DNA from: Cognatazoarcus halotolerans | GTDB taxonomy: Bacteria > Pseudomonadota > Gammaproteobacteria > Burkholderiales > Rhodocyclaceae | Length of the DNA: 64,000 nucleotides | Direction: 5' to 3' | Assembly (NCBI RefSeq): GCF_009800965.1 | Contig: NZ_WUAF01000002.1 | Span: 356,299-420,298, forward strand | Shown: positions 25,556 through 34,201 of the stretch, piece after piece | Position numbering within the stretch: the stretch's first letter is position 1 | How the letters are laid out: every line of letters begins with the position of its first letter | Position numbers and translations under genes: made by a program | Notes under the pieces: model-generated | Database searches by the model: none | What the model saw: the letters and a program-made list of their open reading frames with translations, nothing else | What the model was told of the DNA's origin: nothing

Positions 25556-26523
25556 AGGATGCGTTGCCAAACAATGGTGGGCCATCGCTGCTGCCGATCC
25601 AGCAGCACTTCCATGCGGGCTACGGCGAGCCCGAAACGTGCGCGGCCGGTGGCGATGATATGGCGGCTGCGCACGTCGGCGACGGCCGGGTCGAAACCTT
25701 GAGCGCCTTCGGGCAGGCGCGCGTTGAAGTCTGCCACATCCTTGAACCAGGCGCGCTCGCGCTCGGCGACGAGGATGCGGGCTGCGTCGAGATTGAGGTC
25801 GGGCAACATCGCGTGGAGCACTTCGGCGGAGGCGGTGTTGACGTTCAGTTTCGAGGGCGCGGGCAGGGCTGCGATGAATGGCTTGAGTCGCGCCACCAGC
25901 TGCGCGTCGAAACCGGGTACCTGAAGCAGCTCGTCCTCGTGGGCGAGTTGCGCATTGGGCGGTAGCGCATGCGATCCGGCGGAGCCCATCGCGCTGCGCT
26001 CGTCACCACGGGTCAGCCTGGAGACGCTGTCCGCATCCATCCAGTCGAGCAGGTTCAGGGTGGCCGCGGTGGCTTCGGCATTGGAGACGCCGACCGATTC
26101 GAGCAGTCGCACGAAGGCTGCGGCCGCGTCCTCGTCCGCGTCTTCGCCGACCACGAGATTGTTGAGATTGAAACGGCCGGACACATCCCGCAGTTCGCCG
26201 CTGACCTCGCCTTCTTCGACGGGCGTCGGCGGTACCTTCACCGCCCAGGTTTCGCCCAGGTGATCGACCGTATTGCTGCCGAAATCGTCCGCCAGCACGT
26301 TGCGGCCCCAGTCAACCGCCGCGCGTGCCAGCCAGCGTGCCTGTGACTGGTCGTGCCGGCCGGCCAGCGATTCGAGGCTGATGCCGTAGTTGCCAACCAG
26401 GGCCGAGGCGATCCCGGCCACCAGCGCCACGGTCAGCAGGGCGGTGATCACCGCCGCACCGCGCTGGTGGCGCCGGCGGCCCGATTCAGCGCAGCGCGAT
26501 GAGGCGCGTGACGGTGCCGACAT
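25552..26523 (-). CDS. gspK: Type II secretion system minor pseudopilin K
   Basis: The 323-residue minor pseudopilin has the leader and hydrophobic helix QRGAAVITALLTVALVAGIASAL, a large periplasmic domain with SGRFNLNNLV-like sequence (DVSGRFNLNNLVVGED), and two helix-hairpin-helix-like repeats (KLNVNTASAEVLHAML). It lacks the +5 glutamate of other pseudopilins, as usual for GspK at the pilus tip. The likely ATG at 26521-26523 overlaps gspJ by 38 bases; the longer frame upstream has no family resemblance. Confidence 0.92.
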   Translation of the reverse strand: MSAPSRASSRCAESGRRRHQRGAAVITALLTVALVAGIASALVGNYGISLESLAGRHDQSQARWLARAAVDWGRNVLADDFGSNTVDHLGETWAVKVPPTPVEEGEVSGELRDVSGRFNLNNLVVGEDADEDAAAAFVRLLESVGVSNAEATAATLNLLDWMDADSVSRLTRGDERSAMGSAGSHALPPNAQLAHEDELLQVPGFDAQLVARLKPFIAALPAPSKLNVNTASAEVLHAMLPDLNLDAARILVAERERAWFKDVADFNARLPEGAQGFDPAVADVRSRHIIATGRARFGLAVARMEVLLDRQQRWPTIVWQRIL

Positions 26524-27058
26524 GCGCGAGCTCCAGTTCAAGTTCCACCGCCTGCGGCAGCAGATCGGTCCGGGTATTGTCGGGTGGCCAGCTGTCGAGC
26601 CGGCGGCCCTGGAAGACGAAACGCCAGCGCACCCGCCGGACGTCATCAATCAAGGTGTCGATCTCAGGTTCACCGTCCGCGATGCGCGCCGGCCAGCGCA
26701 GCCATTCGAAGCGCCCCTCTTCGAAGCGGTAAGCCACACGCATGACGCGCTGGCGGCTACCGTCGGCCACCAGCATCTGCAGTTCGTTATCGATGCCCGG
26801 CAGGCGGATCAGCTGCATCGCCGGTGTCGCCCCGGTGTTGGGCAGACTTTCGGGCGCGTTGCTCTGCAGCAGGTCGCTTTCGACACGTTGCATCGCTCGC
26901 CCGAGTACCCGCCAGCGCTCGAGTTCGTCCGACACGCGCGTTTCATGCATGCTCATCTGGCTCAATGCGCGGTAAGACAGCAAGCCGAGGATGGCAAAGA
27001 CCGCGAGCGCGACCATCAACTCGATCAGGGTGAGGCCATGCGCGCGCCTTCGATTCAT
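26486..27058 (-). CDS. gspJ: Type II secretion system minor pseudopilin J
   Basis: The 190-residue pseudopilin has the prepilin motif HG-LTLIELMVALAVFAILGLLSYRAL right after a short basic leader, with the +5 glutamate present. The body matches GspJ (SQMSMHETRVSDELERWRVLGRAMQRVESDL). It forms the pseudopilus tip with GspI and GspK. The start overlaps the gspI stop by 4 bases. Confidence 0.94.
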   Translation of the reverse strand: MNRRRAHGLTLIELMVALAVFAILGLLSYRALSQMSMHETRVSDELERWRVLGRAMQRVESDLLQSNAPESLPNTGATPAMQLIRLPGIDNELQMLVADGSRQRVMRVAYRFEEGRFEWLRWPARIADGEPEIDTLIDDVRRVRWRFVFQGRRLDSWPPDNTRTDLLPQAVELELELAHVGTVTRLIALR

Positions 27059-27432
27059 TGCAGCGGCTGCACGGCGAAGCCCGACAGCGAGCTCAGCGAT
27101 CGATGGCCGTCCTCATCGAAGACAGTGACGTCGACCCGCCTGAAGAGCGGATTGGGCGTGCCCTTGACTTCTTCACGCCACTGGAAGCGCTGACCAGCCT
27201 GCTCGGCCTCGCCCTCGTTGCGGCCGAGTGGCGGAAAGGTGCCCGCAGCGCGCAGTTCGGCGAGACGGTTCTGCGCCACCCAGTCGGCCAGCAGACGCTC
27301 GCGCAATCCGTCGGCCGAACCCGTCGTCGCACCCACCGCGCGGAATGCTGCGCTCAGCGCAATGGCGAGGATCGCCAGCGCAACCAGGGTTTCGAGCAGG
27401 GTAAATCCCCGAACGCGCGCTTGGCGAATCAT
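27055..27432 (-). CDS. gspI: Type II secretion system minor pseudopilin I
   Basis: The 125-residue protein has the prepilin peptidase motif RG-FTLLETLVALAILAIALSAAFRA with the +5 glutamate, and a short globular domain with WVAQNRLAELRA, characteristic of GspI. Overlaps of 4 bases with both gspH and gspJ indicate tight coupling. Confidence 0.95.
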   Translation of the reverse strand: MIRQARVRGFTLLETLVALAILAIALSAAFRAVGATTGSADGLRERLLADWVAQNRLAELRAAGTFPPLGRNEGEAEQAGQRFQWREEVKGTPNPLFRRVDVTVFDEDGHRSLSSLSGFAVQPLQ

Positions 27433-27938
27433 GGCGCCGCCTGCGGTAGCGCTGTCAGCGAAACCGCGCCGGTGGGGCGGCCGACGAGGTTCCAGCGGCC
27501 GGACGGAGTGCTCAGCTCGAGCGTGAATTCCGGCGGCGTGGTACCGAACACCAGACGCGGCGTGGCCGACTGATCCTGCCCTTCGACGATCAGCCTGCCG
27601 CGTACCACGTCATCGGGCAGCAACTTTTCCGCGAACACGGGCGGATCGATCAACGGGCGCCAGTTGCCGTCGGTCTCGAAGGCCGAGAAGCGGTAGCCGT
27701 CCGCGATGAATTCAACGGCGATCGGCTGACCGCGCACCGAGGCGCGCTCGGCCGTGGCTTCGAGCACCAGACGCAGCCGCTCGACCGCACGGCTTGCCTC
27801 GCGACCCTGTACCGCATCGAGCGCCACGCCGATACCGGTCGCGGTAAGGCCGATGATCACCAGCACCACCATCACCTCGATCAGGGTGAACCCGTGCGTT
27901 CTCAGGGCCGGGTGGTGCGGGTATGCGGGCATCGGCAT
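27429..27938 (-). CDS. gspH: Type II secretion system minor pseudopilin H
   Basis: The 169-residue protein has a 16-residue leader ending THG, then [19 protein letters not shown]. The body (EASRAVERLRLVLEATAERASVRGQPIAVEF) is characteristic of GspH, which connects the tip complex to the major pseudopilus. It lies 9 bases after gspG and overlaps gspI by 4. Confidence 0.93.
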   Translation of the reverse strand: MPMPAYPHHPALRTHGFTLIEVMVVLVIIGLTATGIGVALDAVQGREASRAVERLRLVLEATAERASVRGQPIAVEFIADGYRFSAFETDGNWRPLIDPPVFAEKLLPDDVVRGRLIVEGQDQSATPRLVFGTTPPEFTLELSTPSGRWNLVGRPTGAVSLTALPQAAP

Positions 27939-27947
27939 TGCCCGGAA

Positions 27948-28433
27948 TCAGAGGTTCCAGGAGCCGATGTCGGCATCGACACCTTCGCCGCCGCTGGCGT
28001 TGTCCGCGCCGTAGCTGAAGACGTCGATCTCGCCCTGGATTCCGGGGTTTAGATACTGGTACGGGCTGCCCCACGGGTCGTTGGGGAGCTTCTCGAGATA
28101 GGCTTTCCAGTTGTCCGGTACCGGCGGGGTCGAGGGTTTCTGTACCAGGGCCTGCAAGCCCTGCTCGGCGGTGGGGTAGCGACGATTGTCGAGCTTGTAG
28201 AGTTTGAGCGCCTGCATGATCGCGCCGATGTCCTGTTTGGCCGCGACCACCCGGGCTTCATCCGGCCGGCCAAGTACCCGCGGCACGATCAGTGCGGCCA
28301 GGACGCCGAGAATCACGATCACGACCATGACTTCGATGAGGGTGAAGCCGTGCTGCATCGCTTGCGTAGCGCGATGTCCCGCTTTGGGCGACGGGCGAAG
28401 CGCGGCTGCACGGTGACGGGCGTTTTGTTTCAT
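27948..28433 (-). CDS. gspG: Type II secretion system major pseudopilin G
   Basis: GspG forms the piston-like pseudopilus. The 161-residue precursor carries a long 29-residue leader ending QHG, then [31 protein letters not shown], and the conserved C-terminal block [17 protein letters not shown] with the calcium-site region [20 protein letters not shown] precedes the distal ATG. An internal ATG at 28358 would leave only a 4-residue leader, so the longer form is preferred. Confidence 0.96.
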   Translation of the reverse strand: MKQNARHRAAALRPSPKAGHRATQAMQHGFTLIEVMVVIVILGVLAALIVPRVLGRPDEARVVAAKQDIGAIMQALKLYKLDNRRYPTAEQGLQALVQKPSTPPVPDNWKAYLEKLPNDPWGSPYQYLNPGIQGEIDVFSYGADNASGGEGVDADIGSWNL

Positions 28434-28512
28434 CTGGCTATCCTTGGTTTTGATTTCCCGATCCAGCGTTCGGGCAGTGATGGTTCCATTGGTTGCTGAT
28501 GACCATTTCTGC

Positions 28513-29715
28513 TTACCGCAGCAAGGTATTGATCTCGATGATCGGCTGCATCACCGCCAGCACGATGAGCAGCACCATGCCACCCATTGCCAGCAGCAAC
28601 AGCGGCTCGAGCAGACTGGTGAGCGTAGCGGTGCGGTTTTCGACTTCCTGTTGTTGCAGGCGGGCGGCCCGGTCGAGCATCTCGCCGAGGCGGCCGGTGG
28701 CTTCGCCGTTGGCGATCATGTGCACCAGCAGCGGCGGAAACTCGCGCGTCGCGCCCAGCGCGCGCGCCAGCGACTGGCCTTCCCGCACCTTGTCGGTGGC
28801 CTCGCCCACGGCGTCCTGCAGCGGCAGCATGGTGAGCACCTGGCGGCCGGCATCGAGTGCCGAGAGCAGCGCCACGCCGCTGCCCGCGAGGATCGACAGG
28901 GTCGCGGCGAAGCGGGTCGCGTCAAGGCTCTTGAGGTGACGCCCGATCAATGGCAGCCGAAGCAGCCGGGCATGCCATTGCCGTCGCACCGCCTTGCTGC
29001 GCAGCGCGAAGTGCGCGGCCAGGCCGGCTCCGGCCGCACCCAGCACCATCAACCAGCCCCAGTTGCGCAACAGGTCGCTGAGCAGGATCAGCGCGCGGGT
29101 GAGCCATGGCAGGGCCTGCTTGCTCTGCTGGAAGACGGTCACCACCTGGGGCACCACGTAGGTCATGAGGCCGATCACCACGAGCAGCGCGACTGCCGCG
29201 ACGATTGCCGGATAGAGCAGGGCCTGCAGGGTCTTCTGGCGCAGGCCGCTGCGCCGTTCGAGATAATCGGCGAGCTGATTCATCACGGTGGCCAGTTCGC
29301 CGGATTTCTCGCCTGCCGCTACCGAGGCGCGGTAGATCATCGGGAAGGCCTGCGGAAAGCGGTCGAGTGCCGCGCGCAGGCTGTAGCCGGAGAGAATTTC
29401 GGAGCGCACGCCGGCGAGGAGCTGACGCTGACCCTCGCTGTCGGCCTGCTCGATGAGCGCCGCGAGTGCCTGCTCCACTGTGAGGCCCGAGGCCAGCAGG
29501 GTGGCCCATTGACGTGTCAGCAGAGTGAGGTCGGAATCACGCAAGCGTCGGCGCCGCACCGCCTTGCCGGCGCTATGGCTGACGCTTGCCACATCGACCG
29601 GAAACAGGCCGCGCTCGCGCAACATGCTGCGGGCGGCGCGGCCGGTGTCGGCCTCGAGGACCCCCGAGGTTTCCTTGCCTGCACTGTCGAGAGCGCGGTA
29701 ACGGAAAGCGGTCAT
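28513..29715 (-). CDS. gspF: Type II secretion system inner membrane protein F
   Basis: The 400-residue platform protein has two GspF domains (about 70-190 and 273-395), each followed by hydrophobic helices, and the conserved sequence [21 protein letters not shown] at the N-terminus. GAASGEKSGEL-like sequence ([24 protein letters not shown]) and its second-copy equivalent [17 protein letters not shown] show the internal duplication. A 79-base gap separates it from gspG, the longest inside the operon. Confidence 0.96.
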   Translation of the reverse strand: MTAFRYRALDSAGKETSGVLEADTGRAARSMLRERGLFPVDVASVSHSAGKAVRRRRLRDSDLTLLTRQWATLLASGLTVEQALAALIEQADSEGQRQLLAGVRSEILSGYSLRAALDRFPQAFPMIYRASVAAGEKSGELATVMNQLADYLERRSGLRQKTLQALLYPAIVAAVALLVVIGLMTYVVPQVVTVFQQSKQALPWLTRALILLSDLLRNWGWLMVLGAAGAGLAAHFALRSKAVRRQWHARLLRLPLIGRHLKSLDATRFAATLSILAGSGVALLSALDAGRQVLTMLPLQDAVGEATDKVREGQSLARALGATREFPPLLVHMIANGEATGRLGEMLDRAARLQQQEVENRTATLTSLLEPLLLLAMGGMVLLIVLAVMQPIIEINTLLR

Positions 29716-29737
29716 GAGCGTGCCCGTACGACGTTCA

Positions 29738-31207
29738 TCAGTCGCGGGTGACCCGCAACAATTCTTCGGGGGAGGTCAGGCCCGCGGCGAGCAGGCGCAA
29801 GCCGTCTTCACGCAGGCTGCGCGCGCCGGTCGCGCGAGCGTGTTCGCGCAGTTCGCTCTCGTCTGCGCGATTGTGGATCTGCCGGCCGAAGGTATCGTCC
29901 ACCGTGATCAGCTCGTAGATGCCGGTACGTCCGGCATAGCCGGTGTGGCCACAGGCCGGGCAACTGTCGGCGATGCTTACCGTTTCCGGCGTGTGGGGCC
30001 CGAACAGTTCGCGGTCGGCGTCGTCCGCGCTGCGCGACTGCCGGCAACTGGTGCACAGTCGCCGTACCAGCCGCTGGGCCAGCACGCCGCGCAGGGTCGA
30101 GGCGAGCAGGAAAGGCTCGACGCCCATGTCGACCAGACGGTTCACCGCCGAGGCTGCGTCGTTGGTGTGCAGGGTGGCAAGCACGAGGTGGCCGGTGAGG
30201 CTGGCCTGAACCGCGATCTGGGCGGTTTCGAGGTCGCGGATCTCGCCGATCATGATCACGTCCGGGTCCTGACGCAGGATTGCCCGCAAGGCCTTGGCGA
30301 AGGACAGATCGATCTTGCTGTTTACATGAATCTGGCCGACACCGGGCAGATCGAATTCGACCGGGTCCTCGACCGTGACGATATTGAGCCGGCCGGCGTC
30401 CATGCCCTGCAGCGCCGCGTAAAGCGTGGTGCTCTTGCCGGAACCCGTGGGGCCGGTCACCAGCACGATGCCATGGGGTTGGCTGAGGAGCGTGGCGAAG
30501 CGGTTGCGGGTGTCGTCGGCCATGCCGAGTGCATCGAGGCCGAGCTGCGCGGCGCCCTTGTCGAGCAGGCGCAGCACGATGCGCTCGCCATGGGTGGTGG
30601 GCAGGGTCGACAGGCGCACGTCGACCTGGCGGCCGGCGAGGCGCAGGGTGATGCGTCCATCCTGCGGCAGGCGCTTCTCGGCGATGTCGAGGTTGGCCAT
30701 GATCTTGATCCGCGAAGCCATCGCGGCGTGCAGCGCACGGTGCGGCCTGGCCACGTCGTGCAGCACGCCGTCACGACGGAAGCGCACGACCGAGCTGTGT
30801 TCGTAGGGCTCGATGTGTACGTCCGAGGCGCCATCCCGTACCGCCTGGGTGAGCAGTGCGTTGATCATGCGGATGATCGGCGCGTCGTCCTGCGATTCGA
30901 GCAGATCCTCGACCGGCGGCAGCTCGGTCATGAGCTGCGAAAGGTCGACCTCCTGGCCGACATCGGCGACCACCTCGGCGGCGCTGCCGTCCTGCTGGCT
31001 GTAGGTTTCGGCAAGCCGGGCCTCGAAGGCGCTGCGGCTGATCGACTCCACGTTGAGCGGCAGACCGAGTGTCCGGCGCAGTTCGGTGAGCGCGGCGAGG
31101 TTGCCGTCTTCACGCAGCAGCACGTCGGCGCTCTCGCCACCGGCCCCGACCAGCAGCACACCGTGCGCCTTGGCGAAGCCGTAGGGGATGTTGATGCCGC
31201 CGCTCAT
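29738..31207 (-). CDS. gspE: Type II secretion system ATPase E
   Basis: GspE powers pseudopilus assembly. The 489-residue protein has the N-terminal GspL-binding region, Walker [14 protein letters not shown] near residue 250, the Asp box, Walker [16 protein letters not shown], the His box [12 protein letters not shown], and the tetracysteine zinc site CTSC ... CPAC near residue 400, followed by [11 protein letters not shown]. Its start overlaps the gspD stop by 4 bases. The zinc site separates it from many PilT-like ATPases. Confidence 0.97.
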   Translation of the reverse strand: MSGGINIPYGFAKAHGVLLVGAGGESADVLLREDGNLAALTELRRTLGLPLNVESISRSAFEARLAETYSQQDGSAAEVVADVGQEVDLSQLMTELPPVEDLLESQDDAPIIRMINALLTQAVRDGASDVHIEPYEHSSVVRFRRDGVLHDVARPHRALHAAMASRIKIMANLDIAEKRLPQDGRITLRLAGRQVDVRLSTLPTTHGERIVLRLLDKGAAQLGLDALGMADDTRNRFATLLSQPHGIVLVTGPTGSGKSTTLYAALQGMDAGRLNIVTVEDPVEFDLPGVGQIHVNSKIDLSFAKALRAILRQDPDVIMIGEIRDLETAQIAVQASLTGHLVLATLHTNDAASAVNRLVDMGVEPFLLASTLRGVLAQRLVRRLCTSCRQSRSADDADRELFGPHTPETVSIADSCPACGHTGYAGRTGIYELITVDDTFGRQIHNRADESELREHARATGARSLREDGLRLLAAGLTSPEELLRVTRD

Positions 31208-33345
31208 GGCAGCACGGTGCCGCGCTCTTCCACGGGTGCGGGTGGCGTGCTGCGTTCGTCCCGGTGCGGGGTCAGATCGCGGGTACGCGGCACCGCTGGA
31301 GCGGGCGAGTCGATCGGCGGCAGTTCAGCCGGACTGCGTTCCTTCCGGAGCAGGGTGTCGTCGCCGACGACGCCGCGCTGCTGGCCGATGACATAGTCGT
31401 AGCGCGAATTGGTGATGCCGGAATAGCTCTCCTTGCTGCGCAGGATCACGGGGCGCAGGAACACGACCAGATTGGTCTTGCTGCGCTTGCGGCTGTCATA
31501 GCGGAAGAGATTGCCGGCGAGCGGGATGTCACCGAGCAGGGGTACCTTTTCCTCGCCGGATTCGTAGCTGTCCTCGACCAGACCGCCGAGGGCGATGATC
31601 GCCCCGTCGTCGATGAGCACGGTCGACTCGATGCTGCGCTTGTTGGTGATCGGTCCGGCGTTGTCGATGCTGCCGACCACGGTCGACGCTTCCTGGTAGA
31701 TCTGCAGGCGCACCACGCCGCCTTCGGTGATCTGCGGTTTGACCTTGAGCGTCAGACCCACGTCCTGGCGCTCGATCGTCTGAAAGGGGTTGGCCGGCGT
31801 GGTGCCGCCGCCGGTGTTGGTGTACTGGCCGGTGATGAAGGGCAGGTTGCGGCCGATCACGATCTTGGCTTCCTCGTTGTCGAGGGTGACCAGGTTGGGG
31901 GTGGACAGGATGTTGGTCTTGGCGTCGGTCTCGAGGAAGCGTGCCAGCACGCTGAGGTTGAGGATCTCGGTACCGTTGGGCAGGGTCAGGGTGCCGCTGC
32001 CGACCAGGAAATTGAGACCGCCACCAACCGAGGTGGGATCCGCCGAGATGCCGAGGATGTTCGAGCCGCCCGTCTTGCTGCCGAAGTTGGTGCCACCGAA
32101 TACCGTGGTCTTGCCGCTTCCCGTCGGGGTATTGGCGCTCTGCCACTGAATGCCCCATTCGGCCGCACGTTCAGCCGTGATCTCGGCGATCAGCGCCTCG
32201 ACGTAGACCTGGGCACGACGCCGGTCGAGCTGCTCGATGACGTGGCGCAGGTTGTTGTAGATCGCTTCGGGGGCGGTGATGATCAGGGCGTTGCTGAGCG
32301 GGTCAGCCTGGATGATGCCGCCGCCGCTGGTCGCCGCGGGAGTACCGGTCGATGCGTTGCTCGAGCTGCTCGTGGCTGATCCGACGGACAGCCCGCCCTT
32401 GTTTTCGCTGGCGGAGAGCGGTCGGCTGGATTCGACCATCGAACTCGAGGTGTCACCCGACAGCACCGCCCGCAGGGTGTCGGCAACGCGGGTTGCTTCC
32501 GCATTCTTGAGATAGACCACGTGGATGTTGCCGCCGGCGCCCGGACGGTCCAGCGAGGCCACGAGTTGCCGCACCGCCGACAGCCTGGACGGGCTGCTTG
32601 CGCGCACCAGCAGCGCGTTGGTCCGTGCATCCGGGACGATCGACACATCGTTGCCGGGATCAGCTGCAGCACCGGGCGCGCTGAGGCGGGTGCCACCGGT
32701 AAGCAGCTTGGAGAGCGTTCCCGCGATGTCGGCCGCGGCGGCGTGCTTGAGCTCGATGACCTGGAGGTCGCCCTGTGGCACGTCGACCGAAGCGATGATG
32801 CGGGCGATGCGCTCGACGTTGTCGGCGTAATCGGTCACCACCAGCGCGTTGTTCGAGGGGTAGGCGGAGACCGTGTTGTTGGGCGAAATCAGCGGACGGA
32901 TGACCGGTACCATCTGGGCCGCCGATTCGTTCTGCAGGGTGAAGACCTGGGTGACGATGCCGGCGCCCCGGTTATGCCTGCTGCCACTTCCGACCGGCAC
33001 CGCGTGGAGTTTTGCGTCCGCTTCGGGGACGATCTTCGTCACGCCCGAGGACTCGACTGCGGTATAGCCCTGCAGGCGCAGCGCGGAGAGCAGGATGTCA
33101 TAGGTCAGCGCCTTGGCCACCGGCGTATTCGTGACGATGTTGAGGTTGCCCTTGACCCGCGGGTCGATCAGGAAGTTGCGCCCGGTGATCTTGCCGATCG
33201 CCTTGATGACCGCGTCGATCTCGGCATTCGCGAAATTGAGCGAAACCTTGTCGCCGTCGGTCGACGGTTGGGCGGCAACGGGTAGTGCCAGGGACGCCGC
33301 GAGTAGCAGGGCGCTCAGGCGCTTGAGGGGTTGGGTCATCGGCAT
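31204..33345 (-). CDS. gspD: Type II secretion system outer membrane secretin D
   Basis: GspD forms the outer-membrane channel. The 713-residue precursor has a signal peptide ([20 protein letters not shown]), N0-N3 domains ([22 protein letters not shown], then repeated [14 protein letters not shown]-type units) and the C-terminal secretin domain with [15 protein letters not shown]. The ATG at 33345 overlaps the gspC stop by one base (TGATG). The frame stays open far upstream, but that part is antiparallel to nothing conserved and lies inside gspC. A Pro/charged tail after the beta domain ([19 protein letters not shown]) may be the pilotin-contact S region; no gspS is seen. Confidence 0.96.
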   Translation of the reverse strand: MPMTQPLKRLSALLLAASLALPVAAQPSTDGDKVSLNFANAEIDAVIKAIGKITGRNFLIDPRVKGNLNIVTNTPVAKALTYDILLSALRLQGYTAVESSGVTKIVPEADAKLHAVPVGSGSRHNRGAGIVTQVFTLQNESAAQMVPVIRPLISPNNTVSAYPSNNALVVTDYADNVERIARIIASVDVPQGDLQVIELKHAAAADIAGTLSKLLTGGTRLSAPGAAADPGNDVSIVPDARTNALLVRASSPSRLSAVRQLVASLDRPGAGGNIHVVYLKNAEATRVADTLRAVLSGDTSSSMVESSRPLSASENKGGLSVGSATSSSSNASTGTPAATSGGGIIQADPLSNALIITAPEAIYNNLRHVIEQLDRRRAQVYVEALIAEITAERAAEWGIQWQSANTPTGSGKTTVFGGTNFGSKTGGSNILGISADPTSVGGGLNFLVGSGTLTLPNGTEILNLSVLARFLETDAKTNILSTPNLVTLDNEEAKIVIGRNLPFITGQYTNTGGGTTPANPFQTIERQDVGLTLKVKPQITEGGVVRLQIYQEASTVVGSIDNAGPITNKRSIESTVLIDDGAIIALGGLVEDSYESGEEKVPLLGDIPLAGNLFRYDSRKRSKTNLVVFLRPVILRSKESYSGITNSRYDYVIGQQRGVVGDDTLLRKERSPAELPPIDSPAPAVPRTRDLTPHRDERSTPPAPVEERGTVLP

Positions 33346-33923
33346 CAGTTCTCTTCGGTGTCGGAGAGGGCGGCTCGCGCCGCATTTTCGGAGGCTCTGG
33401 GCTGGACGTCGGATGGCTCTGCTGCCACGCCGGCCGGCAGGATGCCGCTTACCGGCGTGACAGGCAGGCGGATCTCTTCGGTACTGCCGCCACGTTCTAT
33501 CTCGATGCGGTCGGCGAGGATTCGTTTCAACCTGCGGCCCGGGCTGATCTCGTCGCCGACGGCATAGGTCGAGAGCTTGCCGCCAGTGCGCAGCATGACA
33601 AAGCCGCTTCCGCCCACGAAGCCCGTCGCGAGACCGACGACCTCGATCGGCAGGCTCGGTGCCAGCGCCGGTCTGTCGGCCGCGAGCCGGTCTTTTCCAC
33701 CAAGCAGTTGCTGGCCGATGATGCGTTGTGCCGCGGCCCGTGGATCGGTGTCCGTCTTGAGCGGCAGCGCAGCGTCGTCCGGCGCGCTGAAGCGCCAGAA
33801 GAGCGTGGCCGTGACCCAGGCCGTAAAGCAGAGCGCCGCGAGCCATGCGAGTGCCGGCATGGTACGCCGTATCGCACTGCTGGCGAGGAGGCGGGAAAGG
33901 GCTTGGCCTGTGGGCGATGTCAT
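33345..33923 (-). CDS. gspC: Type II secretion system protein C
   Basis: GspC couples the inner-membrane platform to the secretin. The 192-residue protein from MTSPTGQALSRLL has one membrane helix (about 25-45, ALAWLAALCFTAWVTATLFWRF) and a homology-region domain (LVGLATGF-like VVGLATGFVGGSGFVMLRTGGKLSTYAVGDEISPGRRLKRI) that binds the GspD N0 domain. The C-terminus is short, without a PDZ or coiled-coil domain. It is the first gene of the operon; the frame is open to 34043, so a start at 34004 is possible but less likely. Confidence 0.92.
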   Translation of the reverse strand: MTSPTGQALSRLLASSAIRRTMPALAWLAALCFTAWVTATLFWRFSAPDDAALPLKTDTDPRAAAQRIIGQQLLGGKDRLAADRPALAPSLPIEVVGLATGFVGGSGFVMLRTGGKLSTYAVGDEISPGRRLKRILADRIEIERGGSTEEIRLPVTPVSGILPAGVAAEPSDVQPRASENAARAALSDTEEN

Positions 33924-34052
33924 GAACGCGATATCTGACTCGGTTGATGGCGGGCTGCCGGAAAGAGGTCTTTTTACCAGAAAGGTGGCCGATTGTAGCC
34001 GCATGGTGGTCGGGTTCGCTTGCCGATGGCCGCATCGGCGCAATCGGGCAGG

Positions 34053-34086
34053 CTGTCAAAGCACTGTCACGAAGCCTCGTTAAGCT
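34053..34086 (+). promoter_or_regulatory. Pho box and -10 element upstream of the PhoX-like gene
   Basis: CTGTCAA (34053-34059), AGCA, CTGTCAC (34064-34070) is a two-repeat Pho box: 7-bp repeats with 11-bp periodicity, near the enterobacterial PhoB consensus CTGTCAT. Exactly 10 bases later is TAAGCT (34081-34086), the spacing seen in the E. coli phoA promoter. A 115-base leader follows, with a 7-bp dyad at 34125-34140. Confidence 0.75.
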
Positions 34087-34201
34087 CTCGCGTCGCTAAC
34101 GCCCCGCGGGTAGTTCGAGCGCCCTGCGGCACCTGCCGCATCGTGCGGCCAACGGGCACACCCCGACCCCATCCCCTGACCCCATAAGGATTTCGGAAAT
34201 C

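Noticed and set aside
23114-33923. A prepilin peptidase gene (gspO/pilD) or pilotin (gspS) within the secretion cluster
   Set aside because: No such gene is present among the twelve gsp genes or their neighbours; the peptidase is probably shared with a type IV pilus locus elsewhere.
33346-34059. N-terminal extension of the gspD reading frame to about 951 codons
   Set aside because: The extension runs through gspC in another frame and through intergenic sequence; the signal peptide and conserved GspD sequence start at 33345.
34125-34140. Dyad TGCGGCA-CC-TGCCGCA in the phoX leader as a riboswitch or attenuator
   Set aside because: It is a short hairpin with no further structure or alternative pairing that I can see; too little to call a regulatory RNA.
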